Part shown: positions 34,828 through 43,932 of the stretch, piece after piece
Numbering within the stretch: the first letter of the stretch is position 1
How the letters are laid out: each line of letters begins with the position of its first letter
Assembly (NCBI GenBank): GCA_039975755.1
Contig: JBDWGM010000083.1
Span: 1-64,000, forward strand
Reading direction: 5' to 3'
Origin: JABSSA01 sp039975755
Lineage (GTDB): Bacteria > Pseudomonadota > Alphaproteobacteria > Rhodobacterales > Rhodobacteraceae
DNA: 64,000 nt
Made by a program: the position numbers and the translations under genes
The notes under the pieces: model-generated
The model's input: only the letters and a program-made list of their open reading frames with translations
Told to the model about the DNA's origin: nothing
Databases searched by the model: none

Positions 34828-36324
34828 GTGAACGAAATAGCAGCCATTAATCCGACTGGCGCGGCAATCCAAGACGCAGAAACGATGCCGCATTCGATCG
34901 AAGCGGAACAGCAGCTGCTTGGCGCGATTTTGACCAACAATGATGTCTATGACCGCGTGGCTGCAATTATCGGCCCCAAACACTTTTACGATCCAGTCCA
35001 TGCACGCATTTTCGACATCGCGTCTGCGCGGATCGCTAAAAATAATCTGGCTAGCCCTGTCACGCTAAAGGCGTTCATGGAAGACGACGAAGGGCTCAAA
35101 GAACTGGGCGGCCCGGCGTATTTGGCCCGCTTGGCAGGTGCTGCCGTGTCTGCGTTTGCGGTGCGCGATTACGCTCAAATGATCTATGATCTGGCGGTAC
35201 GTCGTGACCTTATCAATCTGGGCCGAGACATTTCCGCCAAGGCTTCCAAGGTCGAAGTCAGCTCTGAACCCAAAGAGCAGATTGTCGAAGCCGAACAAGC
35301 GCTCTACAAACTGGCTGAACAAGGCACAACCGAAGGCGGATTTCAAAGCTTTCTCAAAGCCGTAACAGACGCAGTTAATGTCGCCAACGCCGCCTACCAA
35401 CGCGAAGGTGGTCTTGCAGGTATTTCCACGGGCCTGATGGACATGGACAAGAAGCTCGGCGGTTTGCATCCGTCGGATTTGTTAATTTTGGCCGGTCGCC
35501 CATCAATGGGGAAAACCTCGCTTGCGACCAATATCGCATTCAACATTGCGAAAGCCTTCAAAAAGGGTGTCAAACCGGACGGATCAGAAGGCGCAATCGA
35601 AGGCGGCGTGGTTGGTTTTTATTCGCTGGAAATGAGCGCGGAACAATTGGCGGCCCGGATTCTGTCTGAAGCGGCTGAAATACCATCCGAAAACATCCGC
35701 CGCGGCGACATGACCGAAACCGAATTTCGCCGTTTTGTCGACGCTGCCAAAGCGCTTGAGGCCTGTCCACTTTATATCGATGACACGCCAGCGATCCCAA
35801 TTGCCCAATTGGCCGCTCGCGCCCGTCGTCTAAAACGTACACACGGGCTTGATGTGTTGATCGTCGACTATTTGCAGCTGGTGCGCGGCGTGGCCGAAAA
35901 CCGGGTTCAAGAGATCGGTGAGATTTCCATGGGCCTGAAAGCCATAGCCAAAGAATTGAACATCCCTGTCATCGCCCTGTCCCAGTTGTCTCGTCAGGTG
36001 GAAAATCGCGAAGACAAACGCCCACAGCTGTCGGATCTTCGTGAATCAGGCTCTATCGAGCAAGACGCAGACGTCGTGATGTTTGTGTTCCGAGAAGAGT
36101 ATTACAAAGAACGCGAAAAACCCGGTGATCACGATCTCGATGCTATGGCGTCATGGCAAGAAGAAATGGAGCGCTTGCACGGACGCGCCGAAGTAATCAT
36201 CGGCAAACAGCGCCACGGCCCCATTGGAACTGTAGACCTCAGCTTTGAAGGTCGCTTCACGCGCTTTGGAAACCTTGTGCAGCCTTGGCAGCAAAACGGT
36301 GGCAGCAACGATACCGGGTTTTGA
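34828..36324 (+). CDS. dnaB: Replicative DNA helicase DnaB
   Basis: DnaB is the ring helicase that unwinds DNA at the replication fork. The 498-residue protein has the N-terminal collar domain (MPHSIEAEQQLLGAIL near residue 18). The RecA-like motor has Walker A in AGRPSMGKTSLATN near residue 225 and Walker B in LIVDYLQLVRG near residue 345, and ends ALSQLSRQVENR and LRESGSIEQDADVVMF. The start is GTG at 34828 after GGGGTGAG. No intein is present. The leader holds repeats that may control it. Confidence 0.96.
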   Translation: MNEIAAINPTGAAIQDAETMPHSIEAEQQLLGAILTNNDVYDRVAAIIGPKHFYDPVHARIFDIASARIAKNNLASPVTLKAFMEDDEGLKELGGPAYLARLAGAAVSAFAVRDYAQMIYDLAVRRDLINLGRDISAKASKVEVSSEPKEQIVEAEQALYKLAEQGTTEGGFQSFLKAVTDAVNVANAAYQREGGLAGISTGLMDMDKKLGGLHPSDLLILAGRPSMGKTSLATNIAFNIAKAFKKGVKPDGSEGAIEGGVVGFYSLEMSAEQLAARILSEAAEIPSENIRRGDMTETEFRRFVDAAKALEACPLYIDDTPAIPIAQLAARARRLKRTHGLDVLIVDYLQLVRGVAENRVQEIGEISMGLKAIAKELNIPVIALSQLSRQVENREDKRPQLSDLRESGSIEQDADVVMFVFREEYYKEREKPGDHDLDAMASWQEEMERLHGRAEVIIGKQRHGPIGTVDLSFEGRFTRFGNLVQPWQQNGGSNDTGF

Positions 36325-36395
36325 CCTGATTTCCGGTAACTACGCGCGCATTTGTGACTTTACAGACGCGCCCCTAGTCTGAAACCAATTACGCT

Positions 36396-37187
36396 ATGCG
36401 CGTAATTCTCGCTTTCATACTTGCGTGGTGGCCAATTCATGTCTTTGCGCAAACGACCGAAGTCGATGTCGAACTGGTTCTTGCTGTCGACGTGTCGCGG
36501 TCTATGGAACCTTGGGAACTGGAAATCCAACGACGCGGCTATGCCGAAGCTCTGCGCAGCGATGCCGTTTGGACAGCCATTCAACGCGGATTGTTGCAAC
36601 GGATTGCGGTCACTTATGTCGAATGGGCTGGCTTTGGGACGCAACGCATTATCGTTCCCTGGACATTGATTGAAACCCGAGAAGATGCGGAGCAAGTCGC
36701 CGACAAGGTGACTGCACATTTTGACGAAGGATTGCGCAGAACATCCATTTCGTCCGCTCTCGATTATTCAGCGTATCTTATCAAACAGAATGAATATGAC
36801 GGCTTGCGACGTGTCATCGATATTTCGGGCGATGGTCCGAACAATTCTGGCGGAACGGTTTCCACGACCCGAGACGCAATCGTGGCTCAGGGCATCACGA
36901 TAAACGGCTTGCCTCTGATGACACACAACCCGAACGGACCTTACGCGCGTTGGGGCATTCCAGATTTGGATGCTTATTATCGTGCTTGCGTCATCGGTGG
37001 CCCCGGCGCTTTTGTGATCCCCGTCAGCGATTGGGACAATTTCGCCGATGCGGTGCGTCGAAAACTTGTTTTGGAAATTGCGCAGGCCCCACTGCCGGTC
37101 TGGCGGGTTCAATCGCAAACCTCATACAATTGCCGCATCGGAGAAGATATCTGGCAACGCAACATGGATCTGATGACCCTCCCCTAA
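36396..37187 (+). CDS. Exported DUF1194 protein with VWA-like fold
   Basis: The 263-residue protein has a signal peptide (LAFILAWWPIHVFA, cut before QTTE). A VWA-like motif LVLAVDVSRSMEPWE follows at about residue 28, along with VIDISGDGPNNSGG near residue 145. This pattern defines DUF1194, a periplasmic family common in Rhodobacterales whose role is unknown. The MIDAS residues D-x-S-x-S are kept, so metal-dependent adhesion to a partner is possible. It follows dnaB by 70 bases but need not share its function. Confidence 0.88.
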   Translation: MRVILAFILAWWPIHVFAQTTEVDVELVLAVDVSRSMEPWELEIQRRGYAEALRSDAVWTAIQRGLLQRIAVTYVEWAGFGTQRIIVPWTLIETREDAEQVADKVTAHFDEGLRRTSISSALDYSAYLIKQNEYDGLRRVIDISGDGPNNSGGTVSTTRDAIVAQGITINGLPLMTHNPNGPYARWGIPDLDAYYRACVIGGPGAFVIPVSDWDNFADAVRRKLVLEIAQAPLPVWRVQSQTSYNCRIGEDIWQRNMDLMTLP

Positions 37188-37190
37188 TCC

Positions 37191-37317
37191 AATTGGCGGG
37201 CGCGAGTTATTAGACGAGCGGGGTTTCAAAAGGGGCTTGCCCCTTTTGGCCTGCGTGGCGAACGCAAAACATCGCGTGCGCGCATCGTGCGCGCCGTTGG
37301 GTCCGGTTCGCCAATTA
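37191..37317. terminator. Bidirectional terminator within a nested palindrome region
   Basis: The core is CAAAAGGGG-cttg-CCCCTTTTG (37227-37248), a perfect 9-bp stem with A and T ends suited to termination in both directions between convergent genes. Outside it AATTGGCG (37191-37198) pairs with CGCCAATT (37310-37317), and GGCGAAC near 37256 with GTTCGCC near 37307. A direct repeat GTGCGCGC lies between them. Confidence 0.65.
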
Positions 37318-38448
37318 ACTTTCGCGTTTGAACGGGTGCAACAACTGGCGCCAATACCCCTTTGGCACATTGTCACCCACCACGCCGTAATGCTCTGGCC
37401 AGTCTTTTGTTGGCAAGTGATGTGTGCCGAACAACCAGTCGTAAATCGGGAAATGCGACGCATAGTTGATATCAATCGCGTCCCGATCACTGCCATGGTG
37501 CCAATGGTGGAATCGCGGCGTCACGAAAAACCGTTCAACAAATCCAAAGTGCAATCCAACATTGGCGTGGATGAAGGACGAATAGAAATACACAATCAGC
37601 AAATACCCTTGGATCGCTTCTGGTTGAAAGCCCAACGAAAACATTGGGATCGCGGTAAGGCCACGCAAGATCGCGATTTCAATGATGTGCATGCGCGCGC
37701 CCGCCAACCAATCCATCTGTTTGGTTGAATGATGGATCGCATGGAATCGCCACAGAACGGGAAATGTGTGAAACGCGCGATGCACCCAATATTGCACAAA
37801 ATCTGTCGCCGCCATGATGATTACGACCTGCAACCAAAAGGGAACGGCTGAAATCGTTTCACGCGTCCCCGTAAGGTCAAACAGCCCGTTGACGATATTC
37901 GTGGGGGCCAGCGTAAGAAACCCCAAAACCTGCACCAACATTGAGCTGACCAAGTAATAAAACATGTCTTCTTGCCATTCCGGGCGAAAGACCGTTTGCG
38001 CCCCACGGGCTGGGAACACACGTTCGAACGGCACGAAGAGAAACCCAACGACAAGGACATTAATCACAAAATAGTCGAGCCCAAAATAAAGCGATTGCCG
38101 CGCCTCACCAATATCTCCGCTCGCGCCGGTCCCCAAAAGGGACGCTGTGACGACGATGGCCAATCCCGTCCAACCCAGTAATTTGCGTCGGCATAAGATC
38201 ACGCTCAAAATCGACAGAACGTATCCCAACAACAAAACCAATCGCAGCGCCGTGGTGACGGCACCACTTTCATGGACCACTGCCAGCTCTGGCATTGTAA
38301 ATGTTTCCGGAAAATAGCGTACGATGACCAAAGCCAATCCGGCCAAACCCGCCAAAATTGACAATGTGCCAGACAACCACCCGCTGCCCAAAGGGCGATT
38401 TTCGCGGGGTCGCTCAAATTCAGCCACCAACTTTGAGATCAATCCCAC
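37315..38448 (-). CDS. Sterol desaturase family di-iron hydroxylase
   Basis: A 377-residue integral membrane protein of the fatty acid hydroxylase superfamily. The metal-binding histidine clusters are visible: HRAFHTFPVLWRFHAIHHS near residue 225 and HHWHHGSDRDAID near residue 315. Several membrane helices precede them. The GTG at 38448 is chosen because GGAG stands eight bases upstream; earlier starts add residues with no hydrophobic pattern. Substrate is unknown, with hopanoids, carotenoids or lipids possible. It is convergent with the DUF1194 gene. Confidence 0.88.
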   Translation of the reverse strand: MGLISKLVAEFERPRENRPLGSGWLSGTLSILAGLAGLALVIVRYFPETFTMPELAVVHESGAVTTALRLVLLLGYVLSILSVILCRRKLLGWTGLAIVVTASLLGTGASGDIGEARQSLYFGLDYFVINVLVVGFLFVPFERVFPARGAQTVFRPEWQEDMFYYLVSSMLVQVLGFLTLAPTNIVNGLFDLTGTRETISAVPFWLQVVIIMAATDFVQYWVHRAFHTFPVLWRFHAIHHSTKQMDWLAGARMHIIEIAILRGLTAIPMFSLGFQPEAIQGYLLIVYFYSSFIHANVGLHFGFVERFFVTPRFHHWHHGSDRDAIDINYASHFPIYDWLFGTHHLPTKDWPEHYGVVGDNVPKGYWRQLLHPFKRES

Positions 38449-38602
38449 AATGTTCACTCCTCTGCACAGGTATTTTGCAGTCGTAAGCCGATACCCACAA
38501 GCGCGCACAAAAACACAGACATGCGCTCGGATACAAGCAAGGAATCCCCGACCCAAGCAAGCCCCCTCTTGACGCGCGCACGCATCCTGTCATGAACCCT
38601 TT

Positions 38603-39637
38603 ATGGGTACTGCAACTTTGACCATAGACCTTCAGGCCATTGCGCGAAACTGGCGCAATCTAGATGCCAAATCGAATTGCGAGACCGCCGCAGTGGTTAA
38701 GGCAAATGCCTATGGCCTTGGTGCGCCGTCGGTTGCTCGCGCTTTGGCCCGCGCAGGCGCACGCACGTTTTTTGTTGCGACCGCTGAGGAAGGCGCACGT
38801 TTACGCGCCACTTTGGGTCTTGGGCCTGCAATCTATGTTTTCTCGGGCCATATGCTTGGAGATACAGCATTGTGCCGTGATGCCCGCCTGACACCCATCC
38901 TCAATTCCGTGGATCAGATGCTGCGTCATGTCGAAGCGTTACCTGGTCACCCTTTTGGGATTCAGCTGGACAGCGGCATGAATCGTTTAGGGATGGAGCC
39001 CGCAGAATGGGAAGCGATCCGAACCATCGCGGTGGCGCAACGCCCAACCTTGATCATGTCCCATTTGGCATGTGCCGATGACCCGGCTCACCCAATGAAT
39101 GCAATCCAACTTGAGACGTTTCGCGCTATGACCGACGAGCTTGAGATTCCGCGATCCTTGGCCGCAACGGGTGGCGTATTGCTGGGCGAACAATATCACT
39201 TTGACATGACCCGTCCGGGTGTCGGTCTCTATGGTGGCCTGCCCAATATCGACGCACATCCCGTTGTCACGTTGGATATCCCCGTTATTCAGGTGCGCGA
39301 TGTCGCTGTCGGAGAAACCGTTGGCTACGGCAACACATGGACTGCGAAACGCCCAACACGCGCCGCTACAATTTCTGCCGGATATGCTGATGGACTAATC
39401 CGCGCAATGGGACCCAAAGCGCATCTGCATGCAGGCGACATACCTTGCCCCGTTTTGGGTCGCGTTTCGATGGACCTGATCAGTGTGGACGTCACTGATT
39501 TGGGCGAAGATCCTGATAATCTCCAACTGCTGGGCGCGCATCAATCCGTAGACACCGTCGCAGATTTTGCCGGAACAATTGGATATGAAATCCTGACCTC
39601 TCTTGGCGCACGTTATAATCGAGTTTACTCTGAATGA
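38603..39637 (+). CDS. alr: Alanine racemase
   Basis: It makes D-alanine for peptidoglycan using PLP. The 344-residue protein has the PLP lysine in AAVVKANAYGLG near residue 33 and the catalytic tyrosine in TISAGYADG near residue 255. The C-terminal RVSMDLISVDVT is also present. It is divergent from the desaturase-type gene with a 154-base gap. The stop overlaps the ABC permease start (ATGA), an unexpected coupling of cell wall synthesis with lipid transport. Confidence 0.95.
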   Translation: MGTATLTIDLQAIARNWRNLDAKSNCETAAVVKANAYGLGAPSVARALARAGARTFFVATAEEGARLRATLGLGPAIYVFSGHMLGDTALCRDARLTPILNSVDQMLRHVEALPGHPFGIQLDSGMNRLGMEPAEWEAIRTIAVAQRPTLIMSHLACADDPAHPMNAIQLETFRAMTDELEIPRSLAATGGVLLGEQYHFDMTRPGVGLYGGLPNIDAHPVVTLDIPVIQVRDVAVGETVGYGNTWTAKRPTRAATISAGYADGLIRAMGPKAHLHAGDIPCPVLGRVSMDLISVDVTDLGEDPDNLQLLGAHQSVDTVADFAGTIGYEILTSLGARYNRVYSE

Positions 39638-40407
39638 ACCTCTTGGCGCATATTGGTCGGGCTGCTCTTGGCGTTTTGGCCCGCATTGGACGCATCGCCA
39701 TTTTTGCGTGGGGCACCCTGACACATCTGTTCCGCCCGCCCTTTTACACACGCGAATGGCTGGTCGCCTTGTTCAATATTGGCTGGCTATCCCTACCGGT
39801 TGTCGGGCTCACAGCCATCTTTACCGGCGGGGCTCTCGCGCTGCAGATTTATGCAGGCGGCGCCCGCTTTAACGCCGAAGCCGTCGTCCCGCAGATTGTC
39901 GCTATCGGTATGGTGCGCGAACTTGGGCCTGTTCTGGTTGGCCTCATGATCGCGGCGCGTGTCACATCTTCAATCGCTGCAGAGATTGCCACGATGAAGG
40001 TCACGGAACAAATTGATGCTTTGGTGACCTTATCAACGCATCCGATGAAATACCTGACTGTACCACGGGTGTTGGCCGCGACTTTGGTCGTCCCACTTCT
40101 TGTCGGTGTTGGCGATATCATCGGCATCTTTGGTGGATACGCCGTTGCGACAGGAACGCTAGGGTTTAATGCAGCGACCTATGTTCAAAACACAGTGGAC
40201 TTCCTTGAGCTGCGCGACATCAGCTCATCTTTGGCCAAGGGTGCTGTTTTTGGTTTCATTGCTGCCTTAATGGGTTGCTATTTCGGGATGCAATCTGGTC
40301 GTGGGGCACAAGGTGTGGGGGCCGCCACGAAAGGGTCAGTTGAGGCAGCCGCCGTGTTGATCCTTGCCGCAAACTTCGTTCTGACCGGAGTATTCTTTTC
40401 GCTATGA
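39634..40407 (+). CDS. mlaE: MlaE-family ABC permease
   Basis: The 257-residue permease has about five hydrophobic segments. The MlaE signature region is FTGGALALQIYAGGARFNAE near residue 50, with VRELGPVLVGLMIAARVTSS and EIATMKVTEQIDAL. It would move phospholipids between membranes to keep outer membrane asymmetry. It starts in the alr stop codon and its stop overlaps the ATPase start by four bases. An MlaD substrate-binding protein is not adjacent. Confidence 0.9.
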   Translation: MNLLAHIGRAALGVLARIGRIAIFAWGTLTHLFRPPFYTREWLVALFNIGWLSLPVVGLTAIFTGGALALQIYAGGARFNAEAVVPQIVAIGMVRELGPVLVGLMIAARVTSSIAAEIATMKVTEQIDALVTLSTHPMKYLTVPRVLAATLVVPLLVGVGDIIGIFGGYAVATGTLGFNAATYVQNTVDFLELRDISSSLAKGAVFGFIAALMGCYFGMQSGRGAQGVGAATKGSVEAAAVLILAANFVLTGVFFSL

Positions 40408-41150
40408 TCACGCTTTCCCAAGTCAGCAAGTCCTTTGGTCCGAACCACGTTTTGCGCGGCGTCGATCTGAACATCGAAAAAGGCACATCAATGGTCATAA
40501 TCGGGGGATCGGGCACCGGTAAATCTGTGATGTTAAAGGCAATTCTTGGCCTCATCCCGCCAGACAGCGGCAACATAACGGTCGATGGCCTGAATGTTGA
40601 CAGCGGTGATCGTGACGCCTTTCTTGCGCGCTTTGGCATGTTGTTTCAGGGCGCTGCTCTGTTTGACAGCCTGCCCGTTTGGCAAAATGTCGCCTTTCGC
40701 CTGTTACGCGGATCTTTGAAACGCTCAAAAGCGGACGCGAAAGACATCGCCATCGACAAGCTGCGCCGTGTCGGATTGACAGCAGACGTGGCCGACCGCC
40801 TTCCTGCAGAATTGTCGGGTGGCATGCAAAAACGAGTCGGCCTCGCGCGTGCCATCGCAGCCGACCCGGAAATCATCTTTTTTGATGAACCCACAACCGG
40901 GCTTGATCCGATCATGGCGGGGGTCATCAACGATCTGATCCGTGAAATCGTCACCGAAATGGGCGCAACCGCCATGACAATCACGCATGACATGACCTCG
41001 GTGCGCGCGATTGCCGACAATATCGCAATGCTACACGGTGGAAAAATTCGCTGGTCTGGCCCGGTGAACGACATGGATGGATCCAATGATCCGTATGTCG
41101 ACCAATTCATCCACGGCCGCGCGGAAGGACCCATTGAGGCTGTTCGCTAA
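40404..41150 (+). CDS. mlaF: MlaF-family ABC transporter ATPase
   Basis: The 248-residue ATPase drives the MlaE-type permease encoded just upstream. Walker A is GGSGTGKSVMLKAILG near residue 35, the signature is LSGGMQKRVGLARAI near residue 138, and Walker B is IIFFDEPTTGLDP near residue 158. It ends with the usual H-loop ITHDMTSV. Complete. The next gene is convergent. Confidence 0.92.
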   Translation: MITLSQVSKSFGPNHVLRGVDLNIEKGTSMVIIGGSGTGKSVMLKAILGLIPPDSGNITVDGLNVDSGDRDAFLARFGMLFQGAALFDSLPVWQNVAFRLLRGSLKRSKADAKDIAIDKLRRVGLTADVADRLPAELSGGMQKRVGLARAIAADPEIIFFDEPTTGLDPIMAGVINDLIREIVTEMGATAMTITHDMTSVRAIADNIAMLHGGKIRWSGPVNDMDGSNDPYVDQFIHGRAEGPIEAVR

Positions 41151-41176
41151 AACACAACCTATTCGCCTGACAGTGA

Positions 41177-41833
41177 TCACCAGGTCGCCCAACCACGTCG
41201 CAAATGCTTCCGACACCGGCTCGACAAATAAGGCTCCACAACCATATCAGTCAGATCGCGCGTCTTGAGGTAATAGGCCAGCGCAGCCCCTCGCGTCTCT
41301 TGCGTCAAATACCCAGCCCAGCCACTTTGATCGGCACCCTGCATTTGAAACACGCCAAATCCGGCAATGACGGCACATAGATCGGTGGCCAACTCGTGCA
41401 TCTCAATACCACCTGGCATTTGATCTTCGAGTCCCCACAATTGGGCATGCATCACCTCATGCGCCAAAGTGCTGATAAATTCGATCGGTCGCGACATCAT
41501 CTCAGGATCGTATTCAATCATACGTGCTCCCTCGCTTTCGCGATATGTCCCCGCAACTTCTGACGACGATTGATAAGAATGCCTGAATTCTGCAGGCAGA
41601 CGTTCCAAGGGGACCAAATCTATCGGCAAATCAAATCCGATCAACTGGGTGACATCCGCCATCACAGCTTCAGCTGTTGCTTGATCATTGCCTTTCCCCG
41701 CTTTGAAAAAAGCCTTGTTCGGCAAAACCGGCCCTTCACAGGTCGTGAAATTGCTCTCGTACCAATCGAAACACTCTGTGATCCAATGTGCCATATCTTC
41801 GCTGATGGCCAAGGATTTTCGCCTAAAAAACAT
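41177..41833 (-). CDS. Putative zinc-dependent protein with HEVMH motif
   Basis: I do not recognise a named family for this 218-residue protein. It contains STLAHEVMHAQLWGL near residue 125, a textbook HExxH zinc site. EMHELATDLCAVIAGFG follows about 20 residues later and could give the third ligand. The C-terminus is basic (SSRCRKHLRRGW). There is no signal peptide, so it would act in the cytoplasm. It is convergent with the MlaF-like gene and divergent from the PqiA-like gene. A peptidase role is inferred only from the motif. Confidence 0.65.
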   Translation of the reverse strand: MFFRRKSLAISEDMAHWITECFDWYESNFTTCEGPVLPNKAFFKAGKGNDQATAEAVMADVTQLIGFDLPIDLVPLERLPAEFRHSYQSSSEVAGTYRESEGARMIEYDPEMMSRPIEFISTLAHEVMHAQLWGLEDQMPGGIEMHELATDLCAVIAGFGVFQMQGADQSGWAGYLTQETRGAALAYYLKTRDLTDMVVEPYLSSRCRKHLRRGWATW

Positions 41834-41886
41834 AGCAATTGTTTCCCACAAACCGATTTCTCATTCAATACATCCCGGGACATCTC

Positions 41887-41944
41887 GGGGTCGGTGGGTG
41901 GGCGCATTTGACCTTTGGGTCAAACAGAGCCACCCACAGACCTC
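41887..41944 (+). repeat. Dispersed nested hairpin, copy 1
   Basis: Three stems fit inside each other: GGGGTC/GACCTC, then GTGGGTGG/CCACCCAC, an internal loop GCGCA/CAGAG, and TTTGACC/GGTCAAA at the tip. The same layout occurs at 48788-48840 and 58722-58776 with paired base changes. This copy lies in the divergent gap between the HEVMH gene and the PqiA-like gene. Confidence 0.75.
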
Positions 41945-42048
41945 AAGCACCTCTGTTTGTGCGATTTGCGCAACTCTTTGTCGAATTTCTAATTCCGGCC
42001 TATGTGAATGCGCACATTACCCCCACATGCTGACAAACAGCCTCAAAA

Positions 42049-42507
42049 GTGAACCGAATGTATCGTTACCTTAACCTTGCTCTTATGATTGTATTTCCAA
42101 TTGCTTGGTTCGCGCCTCTCATGCGTGCGGGCATCCCATTGCCGCTGTTCGATCTGAACGAAATCTCAGTCATTTCCGGCCTGCAAGCCTTGTGGAAAAG
42201 CGATGTTTTCCTTGCTCTTATTGTGACATTTCTTGCGATTTTTTCGCCTTTCCTGAAAACAATTGGGCTTGCCTGCATTCATTTTGGCCTGATGCGACGC
42301 AAAGCTCTAAAAGCGCTGGAAATCCTCGGAAAACTCGCAATGGGAGACGTGTTTCTAATTGCCCTTTATATCGTCGTCATCAAAGGCGTCGGATTTGCCA
42401 AGGTTGAAACCGCTTGGGGTCTTTACCTGTTTACCGCCTGCATCCTTGCATCGATTTGGATCAGTTGGGCCACGGCCCCCAAAACGCGTGACACCTCGGA
42501 CGGATAA
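42049..42507 (+). CDS. PqiA-like membrane protein
   Basis: The 152-residue product has four hydrophobic segments and matches one PqiA (paraquat-inducible protein A) membrane domain. The region LFDLNEISVISGLQALWKS near residue 35 and KTIGLACIHF near residue 75 are typical. PqiA works with MCE proteins in lipid traffic, so its place near an MlaE/F pair may be meaningful. The start may be the GTG at 42049 or the ATG at 42058 (MYRYLNLAL). Confidence 0.75.
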   Translation: MNRMYRYLNLALMIVFPIAWFAPLMRAGIPLPLFDLNEISVISGLQALWKSDVFLALIVTFLAIFSPFLKTIGLACIHFGLMRRKALKALEILGKLAMGDVFLIALYIVVIKGVGFAKVETAWGLYLFTACILASIWISWATAPKTRDTSDG

Positions 42508-42522
42508 AGGTACCCCTCGCGC

Positions 42523-43887
42523 ATGGCCAAAACCCCATCCTATATTTGCACGTCCTGTGCTGCGACTTTTTCAAAATGGTCCGGCCGCTGCGATAGTTGC
42601 GGTGAATGGAACACGATAACTGAAGACACCGGCCTGTCCTCTGGTCCCGGCGCAAAGGCACTGGGCAACAAACGCGGCAAAGGGATCGTGCTAACCGACC
42701 TCAGCACCCATGAAACGCCCCCGCCCCGAACCCGTGCAGGACTTGAGGAATTGGATCGTGTGTTGGGTGGCGGCTTGGTGCCCGCCTCAGCCATTCTTGT
42801 CGGGGGTGATCCCGGCATCGGAAAATCCACTCTTCTTTTGCAGGCCGCCGCTCGGTTTGCAGAGACGGGTCTGAAAACGATCTACATCAGCGGCGAAGAA
42901 GCCAGTGCTCAAGTGCGCATGCGTGCACAGCGCCTTGGTCTGACCCAAGCCCCGGTGCAACTGGCCTCAGAAACCAACCTGCGCAACATACTGACCACGC
43001 TCGAAACCGAAGCGCCCGGCCTCGCGATCATCGATTCCATTCAAACCATGTGGCTTGATACAGTCGATAGCGCGCCGGGGTCCGTCAGTCAGGTCCGCGC
43101 TGCAGCTCACGAATTGACCACTTTTGCCAAAAGACGCGGCATCAGTGTCGTATTGGTTGGCCACGTGACAAAAGAAGGGCAGATCGCAGGACCGCGCGTC
43201 GTCGAACACATGGTGGACACTGTTTTGTATTTCGAAGGCGAGCGCGGTCATCAGTTTCGCATCTTGCGCGCCGTAAAAAACCGATTCGGCCCAGCCGATG
43301 AAATCGGAGTATTCGAAATGACCGGGCGTGGATTGGAAGAAGTCGCCAATCCCTCCGCGCTTTTCCTTTCTGAACGCGGCACACCCAGCCCCGGCTCGGT
43401 GGTTTTTGCGGGTATCGAAGGCACACGTCCCGTTCTAACGGAACTTCAAGCGCTTGTTGCCCCATCCCCTCACAGCCAACCGCGCCGAACCGTTGTTGGA
43501 TGGGATAGCGGTCGATTGGCCATGATCCTCGCGGTTTTGGAAGCACGATGTGGAATTCCGTTCACTGGTCTGGATGTGTATCTAAACGTAGCAGGTGGAA
43601 TGAAAATCAATGAACCTGCCGCTGATCTTGCCGTCGCAGCCGCGCTCATTTCCGCGCGAGAAGACGCCAGCCTGCCCTCCGATACTGTTGTATTTGGTGA
43701 AATTAGCCTCTCTGGAGCCCTAAGACCGGCCTCACAGACGGAAAACAGGTTGAAAGAAGCGCAAAAACTTGGTTTCACAGCAGCTATTGCGCCGACGGGT
43801 GGGAAAACCAGTGGCGGGAACGACATAGCAATGCGCCATTTTGGCGATTTAAGTAGTTTTGTTGGCGACACCTTTGGCGCTGGCTAG
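42523..43887 (+). CDS. radA: DNA repair protein RadA
   Basis: RadA helps branch migration in recombination repair and natural transformation. The 454-residue protein has an N-terminal zinc finger (CTSCAATFSKWSGRCDSC). Walker A is GGDPGIGKSTLLLQ near residue 90, the RadA signature AVKNRFGPADEIGV is near residue 250, and a Lon-like C-terminal domain (NVAGGMKINEPAADLAVA) follows. It follows the PqiA-like gene by 15 bases and precedes cvpA. Confidence 0.96.
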   Translation: MAKTPSYICTSCAATFSKWSGRCDSCGEWNTITEDTGLSSGPGAKALGNKRGKGIVLTDLSTHETPPPRTRAGLEELDRVLGGGLVPASAILVGGDPGIGKSTLLLQAAARFAETGLKTIYISGEEASAQVRMRAQRLGLTQAPVQLASETNLRNILTTLETEAPGLAIIDSIQTMWLDTVDSAPGSVSQVRAAAHELTTFAKRRGISVVLVGHVTKEGQIAGPRVVEHMVDTVLYFEGERGHQFRILRAVKNRFGPADEIGVFEMTGRGLEEVANPSALFLSERGTPSPGSVVFAGIEGTRPVLTELQALVAPSPHSQPRRTVVGWDSGRLAMILAVLEARCGIPFTGLDVYLNVAGGMKINEPAADLAVAAALISAREDASLPSDTVVFGEISLSGALRPASQTENRLKEAQKLGFTAAIAPTGGKTSGGNDIAMRHFGDLSSFVGDTFGAG

Positions 43888-43932
43888 TAAAGAAGTCCTG
43901 CACACGGCTCAGGACAAGGAAGGAACGCGGCC

